A DNA stretch of 64,000 bases from DATFVA01 sp963747755 (GCA_963747755.1 CAVVGK010000011.1:620001-684000), one strand, 5' to 3'; shown: positions 18,022 to 26,525, counted from the first letter of the stretch. Notes: generated by a model not told the origin, from the sequence alone. Translations and numbers: made by a program.

Positions 18022-19350
18022 ATGAATAGGATATCACTTCTTACGGTTCTGCTTGTACAGTTGTTTATAATGACACTCTCTGCACAGAACAATGTAAAAT
18101 TCACTGAATACAATCTTGATAATGGTTTACATGTAATTCTCCACCAGGATAATTCCACCCCAATTGTTGCAGTCTCTGTGATGTACCATGTAGGATCAAA
18201 AAATGAGAAACCGGATAGAACCGGATTTGCACATTTCTTTGAGCATTTGATGTTTGAAGGTTCTCCTAATATAGGCCGTGGTGAATACATGAAGATGGTT
18301 GAAAATGCAGGAGGAGAATTAAATGCAAATACTGATTTTGACAGAACATATTACTATGAAGTGCTTCCCTCCAATCAGCTGGCGCTGGGATTATATATGG
18401 AATCAGAACGAATGCTTCATCTAAAGATTGACAGTATTGGAGTAGAGACCCAGAGAAAGGTTGTAAAAGAGGAAAGGAAACAAAGGCTTGATAACCAGCC
18501 GTATGGAAAAATATGGGAAGTTATTTTTAAGGATGCATTCAAAGTTTCACCTTACAGATGGATGCCGATAGGTTCGGCACAATACATTGATCAGGCAAGT
18601 ATTGAAGAATTCAGAAACTTTTATAAGACATATTATGTTCCACAGAATGCAGTACTTTCAATTGCCGGGGACATACAGATAGACCAGACAAAAGAATTGA
18701 TAAGTAAATATTTTTCTGAAATACCGCGGGGAACAAAGGATGTGTACAGACCGGAAGTTGAAGAACCTGTTCAGCAGTCGGAAATAATTGATACTGCTTA
18801 TGATAATATACAGCTGCCTGCACTTGTTGAAGCATATCATATTCCCGCTGTAGGGACAGAGGATTATTACCCTATAGAAATGCTTACTACTTTATTATCC
18901 GGTGGAAGAAGTTCGCGACTTTATAAAAAATTGGTTGATGAAACTCAGAAAGCTGTTTATGTTGGCGCTTTTCCTGCCGCTCTTGAAAAACCTGGTTTGT
19001 TTATTTCCCTTGCAATTGCAAACCAGGGCGTCGATGCTGATGAACTTAAAAGCCTGATTGACCAGGAAATAGATAAGGTAAAGGATTCAGTAATTACGGA
19101 CGAAGAAATGCAGAAGCTTAGGAACCAGGTTGAAACCAATTATGTTAACCAGAATGCGACAGATGCCGGGATAGCGGAAAACCTTGCGTATTATTATACT
19201 ATTTATGAAAATACAAATGCAATCAATACAGAATTGGATAAACTGATGAATGTGACAAAAGAAGATATCAAGCGTGTTGCCGATAAATATCTGAATGATA
19301 ATAACCGGGTTGTACTCTATTATCTTCCTGGAAAGAAAGGAGGAAAATAA
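18022..19350 (+). CDS. M16 family zinc peptidase, catalytic subunit
   Basis: The chosen start is ATG at 18022, preceded by AAGGA, giving 442 residues with a signal peptide (about 1-22, ending LSAQ); an upstream in-frame ATG at 17980 adds 14 residues and breaks the signal pattern. The inverted zinc motif HFFEH is intact (His71, Glu74, His75) and VVKEERKQRL supplies the distal Glu. Two M16 domains are visible (about 30-215 and 225-430). Family members degrade peptides in the periplasm as clam-shell dimers. The next gene, 2 bases downstream, encodes an M16 protein without the zinc site, so the two probably form an active/inactive heterodimer. Confidence 0.92.
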   Translation: MNRISLLTVLLVQLFIMTLSAQNNVKFTEYNLDNGLHVILHQDNSTPIVAVSVMYHVGSKNEKPDRTGFAHFFEHLMFEGSPNIGRGEYMKMVENAGGELNANTDFDRTYYYEVLPSNQLALGLYMESERMLHLKIDSIGVETQRKVVKEERKQRLDNQPYGKIWEVIFKDAFKVSPYRWMPIGSAQYIDQASIEEFRNFYKTYYVPQNAVLSIAGDIQIDQTKELISKYFSEIPRGTKDVYRPEVEEPVQQSEIIDTAYDNIQLPALVEAYHIPAVGTEDYYPIEMLTTLLSGGRSSRLYKKLVDETQKAVYVGAFPAALEKPGLFISLAIANQGVDADELKSLIDQEIDKVKDSVITDEEMQKLRNQVETNYVNQNATDAGIAENLAYYYTIYENTNAINTELDKLMNVTKEDIKRVADKYLNDNNRVVLYYLPGKKGGK

Positions 19351-19352
19351 TA

Positions 19353-21410
19353 ATGCGTAAAATACTATCTTTTCTTGCAGCTCTAATGTTTATAATCCCT
19401 CTCAATGCTCAGGTTGATAGAAGCCGCCCGCCAAAGCCAGGTCCTGCTCCTGAAATTAAACTCGGAAGTTATGAACATTTTGAACTCCCTAATGGTCTGA
19501 AGGTATTTGTTGTTGAGAACCATAAACTCCCAAGAGTATCGTTCTCTTTGCAAGTTGATAGAACCCCTATCCTTGAAGGAGATACTGCAGGATATATTTC
19601 CGCAGCCGGACAGCTGCTCAGGACAGGGACAAAAAACAGAAGTAAAGAGGAGTTAGATCAGGCAATTGACTTTATCGGTGCCTCACTTTCTACTTCCTCT
19701 ATAGGAATTTATGGAATGAGTCTAACTGAACATGCTGATACTCTTTTTAACCTAATGTCGGATATCATTTTGAATTCAGATTTCAAGCAGAATGAACTTG
19801 ATAAAATCAAAAAAAGGATGCAATCTGATCTTGCCAGCCAGAAAGACGATCCAGATGCTATCGCTGGAACAGTTAAGAGCGTTGTCGATTTCGGGAAGAA
19901 ACATCCTTACGGAGAACCTGAGACAGAACAAACGATCGGTAATATCACACTGGAAAAATGCAGGAATTATTATAAAACATATTTTGCACCTAATGTTTCA
20001 TACCTGGCAGTAGTAGGGGACATAAATGAGCAGGAAGCAAAAGACCTCGCGGTAAGGTATTTGGGCAGCTGGAAGAAAAAGGATGTGCCCGAATTTACCT
20101 ACGCTCTCCCTGAACCACCTGAAGAAACCTTAGTCGCCCTGGTAGATAGGCCGAATTCCGTGCAGTCGGTTATAAATGTAACTTATCCCGTTCAGCTGAA
20201 ACCGGGAGATAATGACGCTATCCAGGCAGGACTAATGAATACGATCCTTGGAGGGGGTACTTTCAGATTATTCCAGGATTTAAGAGAAAAACATTCTTTC
20301 ACTTACGGGGCGAATTCAAGTCTTTCCAAAGATGAATATGTTGGCAGCTTTAATGCGTATACAAATGTTCGGAACGCGGTTACGGATAGCGCGATAACCC
20401 GTATTTTATACGAAATGGACCGGATAAAAAATGAGACCGTACCTGATAGTGAGCTGCAGATTATTAAAAATTATGTGACTGGTAACTTCGCTATTTCACT
20501 CGAAAATCCTCACACTATTGCATCCTTTGCAATAAATATTGATAAGTATAATCTGCCTGATAATTATTATGCTGATTACCTGAAAAATGTTGCAGCAGTT
20601 ACTCCAATGGAAATAAAAAATGCTGCTGAAAAGTATATAAAACCGAAGCATTCCAATATAGTGGTTGTGGGCAATGCCGACCAGGTAAAAGAAGGATTGA
20701 AACAATTCGGACAGATAGTTTATTATGATAATAATGGGGATAGAATTGATTCTTCGTTTTCTTCGGTTCCCGGGAATGTTTCAGCAATGGAGGTATTAAA
20801 TAACTACATAAATGCTATCGGGGGGAAAGATAGCCTTGCTGATGTTCATAACAGAATCACGATAATGACTGGAAAAGTTCAGGGTTTTGACGTTACCACA
20901 AAAATATATCAAAAAGAACCTGATCTTTTTAAACAGGAAGTAGATGCAGGCGGAATGACTCAGGAAATTATATTTAATGGTACAAATGGGGAAATGCAGA
21001 CCGGGGGCCAGGAGATAAAAATTGATGGGAATGAACTCGAAAAATTAAAAAATGAAGCTACGCTTCATCTCCTTCTGAACCTTGATTCTCTTGGTGTAAA
21101 ACTTAAACTGACCGGCATTGAAAAAGTTAATGGAAAAGATGCTTATAAACTTGAAATGGTTTTTCCTTCAGGGACTAAATGGATACAATATTATGATCCC
21201 GAATCAGGTTATAAAATAAAAGAAACTAAAAACATTACTACGCCCCAGGGTACTTTTACTCAGGAGATATTATATAGCGATTACAGAACAGTCAGTGGTG
21301 TAAAATATCCGTTTTATATAAAACAATCTATTGGTCCGCAGGAAATGGAATTTAAGGTGGATACAATAAAAATAAATACAGAAATTCCCGATTCAACTTT
21401 TGAATTATAA
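19353..21410 (+). CDS. M16 peptidase-like subunit lacking the zinc motif, with C-terminal extension
   Basis: The 685-residue exported protein (signal peptide about 1-19, ending LNAQ) has two M16 domains to about residue 460. Where the HxxEH motif should be, the sequence reads AAGQLLRTGT, so no zinc site exists. Known analogues are non-catalytic partners that help enclose substrate. Residues 470-685 form an extra beta-rich domain (NNYINAIGGKDSLADVHNRI onward) resembling the LolA/LolB-like fold seen on Bacteroidota M16 proteins. It lies 2 bases after the catalytic subunit and 3 bases before the HAD gene, so it is part of a tight operon. Confidence 0.9.
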   Translation: MRKILSFLAALMFIIPLNAQVDRSRPPKPGPAPEIKLGSYEHFELPNGLKVFVVENHKLPRVSFSLQVDRTPILEGDTAGYISAAGQLLRTGTKNRSKEELDQAIDFIGASLSTSSIGIYGMSLTEHADTLFNLMSDIILNSDFKQNELDKIKKRMQSDLASQKDDPDAIAGTVKSVVDFGKKHPYGEPETEQTIGNITLEKCRNYYKTYFAPNVSYLAVVGDINEQEAKDLAVRYLGSWKKKDVPEFTYALPEPPEETLVALVDRPNSVQSVINVTYPVQLKPGDNDAIQAGLMNTILGGGTFRLFQDLREKHSFTYGANSSLSKDEYVGSFNAYTNVRNAVTDSAITRILYEMDRIKNETVPDSELQIIKNYVTGNFAISLENPHTIASFAINIDKYNLPDNYYADYLKNVAAVTPMEIKNAAEKYIKPKHSNIVVVGNADQVKEGLKQFGQIVYYDNNGDRIDSSFSSVPGNVSAMEVLNNYINAIGGKDSLADVHNRITIMTGKVQGFDVTTKIYQKEPDLFKQEVDAGGMTQEIIFNGTNGEMQTGGQEIKIDGNELEKLKNEATLHLLLNLDSLGVKLKLTGIEKVNGKDAYKLEMVFPSGTKWIQYYDPESGYKIKETKNITTPQGTFTQEILYSDYRTVSGVKYPFYIKQSIGPQEMEFKVDTIKINTEIPDSTFEL

Positions 21411-21413
21411 CAT

Positions 21414-22037
21414 ATGGCTGCAAAATTTTCCGTTATAGTTTTCGATCTTGGAAATGTTCTTCTACCCTTTGATTACCAGCGGGCTGTAGAAGAACTTGAT
21501 AAAGCGGAGAGAGGACTAGGGGAATTCTTCCTTGATTTTTATAACAATAATTACGAATACCACAGGGCATTTGAAAGAGGCGATATGTCTGAAGAAGAGT
21601 TTACCGGCATCATGCTCTCCGCTTTAGATCATAAAATAGATAAAGAGACTTTCTGCAGAATATATTCCGACATTTTTACTGAAAATAAAGAAGTTGTAGA
21701 TTTACTCCCGAAATTAAAAAAGACTTATACTCTTGTAATGCTCTCGAATACAAATATTATACACTATAGGTACGGCTGGAAAAACTTCAGCTTCATTAAG
21801 CTTTTTGATAAAATAGTCGTTTCTTATGAAGCGGGTGCAAATAAGCCGGAGGAGAAAATTTACAGAGCCGTTGAATCAGTTACGGGCGAAATTTCTGAGA
21901 GGCACTTCTTCATTGATGATATTGCAGAATATGTAGCTGAAGCCGTTAAGTTAGGCTGGGGGGGAGTACAGTATAAAGGGTACAGAGATCTTTTGACCGA
22001 GCTAATTAACCGGGGACTCCTGACTTATAGGGACTAA
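21414..22037 (+). CDS. HAD family hydrolase (YihX/epoxide-hydrolase-like)
   Basis: The 207-residue protein has HAD motif I VFDLGNVLLPFDY (about 9-21), motif II VMLSNTN (about 103-109), the Lys of motif III in AGANKPEEKIY and motif IV FIDDIAEYV. It has an alpha-helical cap between motifs I and II. The closest layout is the YihX-type sugar phosphatase group, acting on small phosphorylated substrates in the cytosol; the substrate is unknown. It is the third gene of the M16 operon. Confidence 0.88.
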   Translation: MAAKFSVIVFDLGNVLLPFDYQRAVEELDKAERGLGEFFLDFYNNNYEYHRAFERGDMSEEEFTGIMLSALDHKIDKETFCRIYSDIFTENKEVVDLLPKLKKTYTLVMLSNTNIIHYRYGWKNFSFIKLFDKIVVSYEAGANKPEEKIYRAVESVTGEISERHFFIDDIAEYVAEAVKLGWGGVQYKGYRDLLTELINRGLLTYRD

Positions 22038-22042
22038 TTTTT

Positions 22043-22993
22043 ATGATTAAATATCTTTCCTCAAAGCAGCTTATCCATCTGCTTTTTCTGATGCTCGCTC
22101 TGACCATATATTATGGCTGCGAAGAAAATAAAGAAAAACCTTCAATGAAGGGAGCCGATACAGCAGCGGTTAAACATTTTTCGAAACCTGAGCCTCCTCC
22201 GCTGAAAGTAATTTTTACCAGAGAGCCTGTTAAAAGCTTGCATATTCTATCTGAACTTACCGAAAAGTTCGGGGACGCAGGAATGCGCCAAATTCTTGCT
22301 GTAAATAGACTCGATACAAGACATATAGTTATCGGTGATACTCTCTGTATTCCCGACACATTACCTGTTGATTTCCTTTTTTTCTCACCTTTTCCCAAAT
22401 ACCTTTCCATCCTAGATTCTGTACCCAAAGCTTTGATTTTCTCATATTCTGTTCAGGCTTTTGGTGCGTATGAAAACGGCCGTTTAAAAAGATGGGGACC
22501 TACAAGTATGGGAAAGAGAACAACACCTACACCGACAGGTTTGTATTTTACTAACTGGAAGGCGAAGGAAACAATCAGTACAGTTAATGAAGAATGGATA
22601 CTCCCATGGGCTTTTAACATCGATAATTTCAACGGGATTTCAATTCATCAATTCGAGCTGCCCGGGTATCCCGCCAGCCATGCCTGCGCAAGGCTTCTTC
22701 AGCCGGATGCTGAATGGATCTATTATTGGGCTGATCAATGGATACTCACAAAAGATGGTAACAGGATTAGAGCATTCGGAACACCGGTTATTATTTATGG
22801 CAAATATGATTATCATTCCTCACCGCCCTGGAAACAACTTTCAGTTGATAAAGATGCAGATAAAATTAACGGGGAGGAATTAAGTAAAACAATTCATAAG
22901 TATCTTCCAGTAATTGTCAGTAGAAAAAATCAGAGGGATTCCCTAATAGCTTTTCTAAGATCTGATTCCCTGATTTCTGTTTCGAACTATTAA
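22043..22993 (+). CDS. L,D-transpeptidase (YkuD) lipoprotein
   Basis: The 316-residue protein starts with a lipoprotein signal ending YYGC (Cys26). A central segment (about 55-105) has LysM-like spacing (ILAVNRLDTRHIVIGDTLCI). The catalytic YkuD domain follows, with ISIHQFELPGYPASHACARL; SHACARL corresponds to the SHGCxR active-site motif, with Ala in place of Gly. Such enzymes crosslink peptidoglycan stem peptides or attach proteins to them. It ends the M16-M16-HAD operon and is followed by a strong palindromic terminator. Confidence 0.88.
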   Translation: MIKYLSSKQLIHLLFLMLALTIYYGCEENKEKPSMKGADTAAVKHFSKPEPPPLKVIFTREPVKSLHILSELTEKFGDAGMRQILAVNRLDTRHIVIGDTLCIPDTLPVDFLFFSPFPKYLSILDSVPKALIFSYSVQAFGAYENGRLKRWGPTSMGKRTTPTPTGLYFTNWKAKETISTVNEEWILPWAFNIDNFNGISIHQFELPGYPASHACARLLQPDAEWIYYWADQWILTKDGNRIRAFGTPVIIYGKYDYHSSPPWKQLSVDKDADKINGEELSKTIHKYLPVIVSRKNQRDSLIAFLRSDSLISVSNY

Positions 22994-23017
22994 TGAATTT
23001 ATTAGGTCTTATAAATA

Positions 23018-23043
23018 AACCCCGGAGAATATTCTCCGGGGTT
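23018..23043. terminator. Bidirectional terminator, perfect 26-bp palindrome
   Basis: Bases 23018-23030 and 23031-23043 are perfect reverse complements (core CCCCGGAGAATATTCTCCGG). The element lies between two convergent genes. On the minus strand it is followed by TATTTATAAG, while the plus-strand flank is only moderately T-rich, so it best serves the receiver-like gene and also the L,D-transpeptidase gene. Confidence 0.75.
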
Positions 23044-23082
23044 CGGTTCTGTTTCATTCCCCTGAGGTCAAAGGGACTCGTC

Positions 23083-23436
23083 CTAATCGTCACCAAGAGC
23101 GATTTTTACAACTTCTTTTAGGTCATCTTCACCAAACGGCATCATCAAAATCCTGAAGCCGTTCTTTTCCAGATCCAAAGGTTCGTTTTCAGTAGATAAA
23201 TAGATTGTAGGCAAATTATATTCTCTTGCAAGGTGTATTGCTGCTGTAATACCTTTATCATCAATCTGTTTTTCAATAATCATTAATTGAAATCCTTTTT
23301 TCAGGGCTTCTTCAATTTTTTGCTTGCTAGTTGGATTAAGTATTTCAGTATTATATCCATATCCATTTAATTGTTTTCTTATATCTAGTCCAATAATTCC
23401 ATTTTCAATCACGATTAGAATATTTTTATTCTTCAT
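23083..23436 (-). CDS. Receiver-like domain protein with altered active site
   Basis: The start chosen is ATG at 23436, with a GAGGA site, giving 117 residues; an upstream frame start at 23487 is less plausible. The fold pattern is that of a CheY-like receiver (ILIVIENGIIGLDIRKQLNGYG, about 5-26), but key residues differ: the acidic pocket reads IENG, the phospho-acceptor Asp position in LMIIEKQI appears to be Glu, and the conserved Lys before PF is Met (RILMMPFGEDD). It therefore probably cannot be phosphorylated normally and may bind a partner constitutively. No output domain or kinase is adjacent. Confidence 0.75.
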   Translation of the reverse strand: MKNKNILIVIENGIIGLDIRKQLNGYGYNTEILNPTSKQKIEEALKKGFQLMIIEKQIDDKGITAAIHLAREYNLPTIYLSTENEPLDLEKNGFRILMMPFGEDDLKEVVKIALGDD

Positions 23437-23499
23437 CGATAATTCCTCAGAAATGACACATAACCAATCACTAAGGGGCAAATTCAATGCCTGGTGAAT

Positions 23500-23513
23500 T
23501 TTTTGCGCAAAAA
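23500..23513. repeat. 14-bp perfect palindrome upstream of the receiver-like gene
   Basis: TTTTTGCGCAAAAA is self-complementary and lies 64 bases upstream of the receiver-like start, between two divergent genes. It may be an operator; nothing further supports this. Confidence 0.4.
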
Positions 23514-23655
23514 GCCACTTTCCCCTCGATATTTGATCTTTTTAACGCGCAATTATTTCGCACTTACACTAGTTGTCCCTTGATCTGACTCAAGTTTTCC
23601 TGGTATTTGAAACACTTTTTAAAGGAAGATAATTAATAAACCTTTGATTTATTCT

Positions 23656-23663
23656 TATATTTA
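23656..23663 (+). promoter_or_regulatory. Candidate -7 element for ychF
   Basis: TATATTTA followed by CAAAC at 23656-23663 lies 40 bases before the ychF ATG. The same string occurs in the esterase promoter (33439-33446) and nearly so upstream of valS (TATATTTG). No good -33 box is visible. Confidence 0.4.
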
Positions 23664-23703
23664 CAAACTGAAAACATTATAAAAGTTAACGGAGTATCAC
23701 CGG

Positions 23704-24804
23704 ATGGCTCTGAGTATAGGTATAGTTGGATTGCCTAATGTGGGAAAATCTACCTTGTTTAATGCTTTAACTAAAGCTCAAAATGCTGAATCAGCAAATT
23801 ACCCCTTTTGTACAATCGAACCGAATAAAGCCATTGTGCCTGTTCCGGATACAAGGATTGAGAAGCTCGCCGAACTGGTTGATCCTGCCCGGCTTGTGTA
23901 CAGTACAATTGAATTCTTTGATATTGCCGGACTTGTTAAAGGAGCTAGCAAAGGGGAAGGTCTTGGCAATCAGTTTCTTAGCAATATAAGGGAGACTGAC
24001 GCTATCCTCCACCTTGTGAGGTGTTTTGAGAATGATGACATAGTGCACGTTGACGGTAATATAAATCCTGTCAGGGATATAGAAGTTATTGAAACTGAAT
24101 TGCTTCTTTCGGACATCCAGACTCTCGAACGAAAAATTGAGAAGCTGCAGAAGCTTGCAAAAGGAGATAAAACTGCAAAGCAGATGCTCGATGATGCTGA
24201 AGATTTACTGAACTATTTAAACGCAGGTAACTCTGCTTCCTCTTTCGCAGGTAAAGAAAGAGAATCGGTAAAGCAGCTGCTTGGCGAATTAAGATTAATG
24301 ACCGCAAAAAGTGTAATCTATTGCGCCAATGTTGATGAATCTGAACTCCTTGATGATAACTCATTTGTTAAGGCAGTAAGAGAATATGCAGTGCAAAAAG
24401 GAGCTGACGCTGTTAAAATTTCTGCTAAAGTCGAAGAGGAAATGATCGGATTGTCTGATGAAGAGAGAAAGGAATTTCTTGAATCATATGGGATAAATGA
24501 AAGTGGATTGGAAAAAATTATAAGAACCGGTTTTCATACGCTTGGTTTGATAAGCTACTTTACAGCGGGACCTAAAGAAGTAAGGGCATGGACAATTCAT
24601 AATGGCTGGAAGGCTCCCCAGGCAGCCGGTGTGATCCATACAGATTTTGAGAAAGGATTTATCCGCGCTGAAGTTATTAGTTATGAGGATTATGTAAAAT
24701 GCGGCTCAGAGACTGCCTGTAAAGCTTCAGGACTTATGCGTATTGAAGGAAAAGAATATACGGTGAACGATGGTGATGTTATGCATTTTCTTTTCAATGT
24801 TTAA
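23704..24804 (+). CDS. ychF: Redox-regulated ATPase YchF (Obg family)
   Basis: The 366-residue protein begins with the P-loop GIVGLPNVGKSTLFNALTKA followed by NYPFCTIEPN (switch I). EFFDIAGLVKGASKGEGLGN is the G3/switch II region. The C-terminal TGS domain contains EVRAWTIHNGWKAPQAAGVIH. YchF binds ATP rather than GTP because the G4 motif is altered; it associates with ribosomes and stress responses. Length matches the family exactly. Confidence 0.97.
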   Translation: MALSIGIVGLPNVGKSTLFNALTKAQNAESANYPFCTIEPNKAIVPVPDTRIEKLAELVDPARLVYSTIEFFDIAGLVKGASKGEGLGNQFLSNIRETDAILHLVRCFENDDIVHVDGNINPVRDIEVIETELLLSDIQTLERKIEKLQKLAKGDKTAKQMLDDAEDLLNYLNAGNSASSFAGKERESVKQLLGELRLMTAKSVIYCANVDESELLDDNSFVKAVREYAVQKGADAVKISAKVEEEMIGLSDEERKEFLESYGINESGLEKIIRTGFHTLGLISYFTAGPKEVRAWTIHNGWKAPQAAGVIHTDFEKGFIRAEVISYEDYVKCGSETACKASGLMRIEGKEYTVNDGDVMHFLFNV

Positions 24805-24882
24805 TTAATTTTAAGCTTGGTTACATCTTCTTAAGCTTATATTTTTATTTTAATATATCAGATAATAACTTCGTTTAAAGAT

Positions 24883-25167
24883 ATGGATACAAATATTCAG
24901 CATGATCAAAAAAATCACAAGTTCACGGTAATCGTCGGGGAAAGTGAATGTTATTTAAATTATAATCTGCCCCGCACTAATGTGATAGATTTTTATTTCA
25001 CTTATGTGCCTGGAGATCTCAGAGGCAGAGGGATTGCTGCAAATCTCGTTGAAGCAGGCTTAAAGTACGCTGAGAAAAACAAGCTGCAGGTGATTCCTAG
25101 CTGCTCCTATGTGAATATTTATATCCATAGACATGAGAAATATAAAGGACTCCTGGAATCTGATTGA
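24883..25167 (+). CDS. Small GNAT-family N-acetyltransferase-like protein (COG2388 type)
   Basis: The 94-residue protein has the short GNAT layout: a beta strand pair (KFTVIVGESECYLNYNL), FYFTYVPGDLRGRGIAANLV (about 47-66) with the RGxGIA acetyl-CoA pyrophosphate loop, and a final LQVIPSCSYVNIYIHRH segment typical of the YjdJ/COG2388 subgroup. Substrates are unknown. It follows ychF by 78 bases and converges with osmC. Confidence 0.88.
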   Translation: MDTNIQHDQKNHKFTVIVGESECYLNYNLPRTNVIDFYFTYVPGDLRGRGIAANLVEAGLKYAEKNKLQVIPSCSYVNIYIHRHEKYKGLLESD

Positions 25168-25178
25168 TTATATCCTAT

Positions 25179-25607
25179 CTACTTCAGCTTTGCTTCCAGG
25201 GTCATCTCAACACTTCGTAAAGCTCTAGATACAGGGCAGGCCTTTTTTGTGTCTGCAGCGTGCTTCTGAAAAGTATCGTTATCAATCCCTTCAATTTCTG
25301 CTACAGTATTTATATCTATTCTTGTAATAGTAAACCCTTCATCTGTTTTTTCTATATGTACAGCATCTTCGGTGTTTATTGAATTCACCTTAAACCCTGC
25401 TTTGGCAAGGGAGTTAGCCAGGGCCATTGAAAAACACCCGGCATGGGCTGCTCCGAGAATTTCTTCAGGATTGGTTGTGTTTCCTGATTGAAATCTTGAT
25501 TTCGCATCGTATGCTGTATTCTTTAAGACACCAGTCTCAGTGTTTAGTACTCCTTTTCCTTCCGCTAGATTTCCGCTCCACTGTGCACTGCCTTTTCTTA
25601 CGGGCAT
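25179..25607 (-). CDS. osmC: Peroxiredoxin OsmC
   Basis: The 142-residue protein resembles E. coli OsmC along its length: RKGSAQWSGNLAEGKGVLNT at the start, NPEEILGAAHAGCFSMALAN with the peroxidatic Cys58, and KKACPVSRALRSVEMTLEA with the resolving Cys124. OsmC reduces organic hydroperoxides using these two cysteines. An AAGGAG site precedes the ATG, and a TATTTTTG box lies 37 bases upstream. With egtBD nearby it adds to oxidative-stress capacity, though the genes are not one operon. Confidence 0.95.
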   Translation of the reverse strand: MPVRKGSAQWSGNLAEGKGVLNTETGVLKNTAYDAKSRFQSGNTTNPEEILGAAHAGCFSMALANSLAKAGFKVNSINTEDAVHIEKTDEGFTITRIDINTVAEIEGIDNDTFQKHAADTKKACPVSRALRSVEMTLEAKLK

Positions 25608-25643
25608 TCGAATCTCCTTTCATTATGAATGTATTGTGAATAA

Positions 25644-25651
25644 CAAAAATA
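25644..25651 (-). promoter_or_regulatory. Candidate -7 element for osmC
   Basis: On the minus strand TATTTTTG matches TAnnTTTG exactly, 37 bases before the osmC ATG at 25607. No convincing -33 box is seen. Confidence 0.4.
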
Positions 25652-25792
25652 CTAACTTCATATGTATAGGGAAAATTAATGCTTCAAATATCACACAATT
25701 TTTATGGGCTTTCATAACATTTTTAGCCGCAAGAGTGAAGGAAAAGAAAAAGAGGAATCAGATATAGTGGAAGTATGATTTAGCATTTTAGA

Positions 25793-25847
25793 GCGGATGT
25801 GAAGCGGATGTGAAGCGGATGTGGAGCGGATGTGGAGCGGATGTGAA
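25793..25847. repeat. Five tandem copies of an 11-bp repeat
   Basis: The unit GCGGATGTGAA or GCGGATGTGGA is repeated five times without gaps, in the order AA, AA, GA, GA, AA for the last two bases. It lies in the 423-base gene-free stretch between osmC (start 25607) and the small barrel gene (stop 26031). The period is not a multiple of three, so it is unlikely to be coding, and is close to one helical turn. An open frame of 65 codons on the minus strand across it has no homology I recognise. Confidence 0.9.
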
Positions 25848-25911
25848 GTAGAAAACAGTTGATATTATTGCTGAAATAGATCCCTGGGTTAAAGAGACTT
25901 CATCAATGGCT

Positions 25912-26018
25912 GAAAAAAAGCTGTCTCCAGGCTGGTCGGTATAAACTAGTATAAACCGAAAGACGTCAGCCTTCTTCCCCTGCAAGGTTCAGGATGAATT
26001 TTGGCTTCGAGACAGCTT
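25912..26018 (-). terminator. Terminator-like element with an unusually long structured loop
   Basis: On the minus strand AAGCTGTCTC (26018-26009) pairs perfectly with GAGACAGCTT (25927-25918), followed by a run of T. This 10-bp closing stem begins 12 bases after the stop of the barrel protein gene, as a terminator would. The enclosed 81 bases hold a second hairpin (GGCTG at 25930 with CAGCC at 25967, and TCGGT at 25936 with ACCGA at 25955) and a small CCTG/CAGG hairpin. It may be a terminator carrying an insertion or a small structured RNA. Confidence 0.55.
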
Positions 26019-26030
26019 CTTGTATATAAT

Positions 26031-26525
26031 TTAAGGGTAGAACCTTACTCCGAGTCCTACATCAACACCTGAATCAAAATCCGGGGCAAGGGCCAGAAGA
26101 ACACCAATTTCGAAAAATGCTTCTATCGGTGTATCCCGGGGAACAAGGTTGACCCCAACAACTCCCCGCGCACCTATTCCCACATCTCCTTTAGCGCGGT
26201 GATATTTGCCATCATACCAGAAACCATTTCCTTCCCCAACTCCTATAACCCCCCCGGGTCCAGCATATAGATTAGCAATCGGTGTTTTGAATGCATTAAA
26301 ATGCCAGAGATAATCAACGCCAATCCTGGGGCTCCCGAAGTATGATGCTCCAATATCAATTACAAAAGCATTGTCTCTTTGTGTCCAGAATTTGAGGGTA
26401 GCACCAAGAGGATCTCCAACCATAATTCCAAATCCGAACTCTTTCCCATTAGGGGAATAGGTCTGGGCTTTTGTTAACCCTGAAAGGGTAATGATTGCAG
26501 CTAAAAGAATTACATATTTTTTCAT
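26031..26525 (-). CDS. Small outer-membrane beta-barrel protein
   Basis: The 164-residue protein has a signal peptide (about 1-20, ending LTKAQ). The remainder alternates hydrophobic and glycine/polar residues in about eight strands (FGFGIMVGDPLGATLKF, FVIDIGASYFG, NLYAGPGGVIGVGEGNG, AFFEIGVLLALAPDF), ending GLGVRFYP. This suggests an eight-stranded outer-membrane barrel. I cannot name the family with confidence. It is probably monocistronic, ending at the long terminator-like element. Confidence 0.75.
   Translation of the reverse strand: MKKYVILLAAIITLSGLTKAQTYSPNGKEFGFGIMVGDPLGATLKFWTQRDNAFVIDIGASYFGSPRIGVDYLWHFNAFKTPIANLYAGPGGVIGVGEGNGFWYDGKYHRAKGDVGIGARGVVGVNLVPRDTPIEAFFEIGVLLALAPDFDSGVDVGLGVRFYP

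Noticed and set aside
25793..25847. Possible CRISPR array
   Set aside because: The units are contiguous 11-bp repeats without spacers, and no cas genes are present.
25788..25985. Open frame of 65 codons on the minus strand across the 11-bp repeat
   Set aside because: It is composed partly of the tandem repeat, has no ribosome binding site or recognised homology, and overlaps the structured element.
25912..26018. Insertion-sequence end or MITE
   Set aside because: The 10-bp inverted ends and position right after a stop codon fit a terminator better; no target-site duplication is evident by eye and no second copy was seen in the window.
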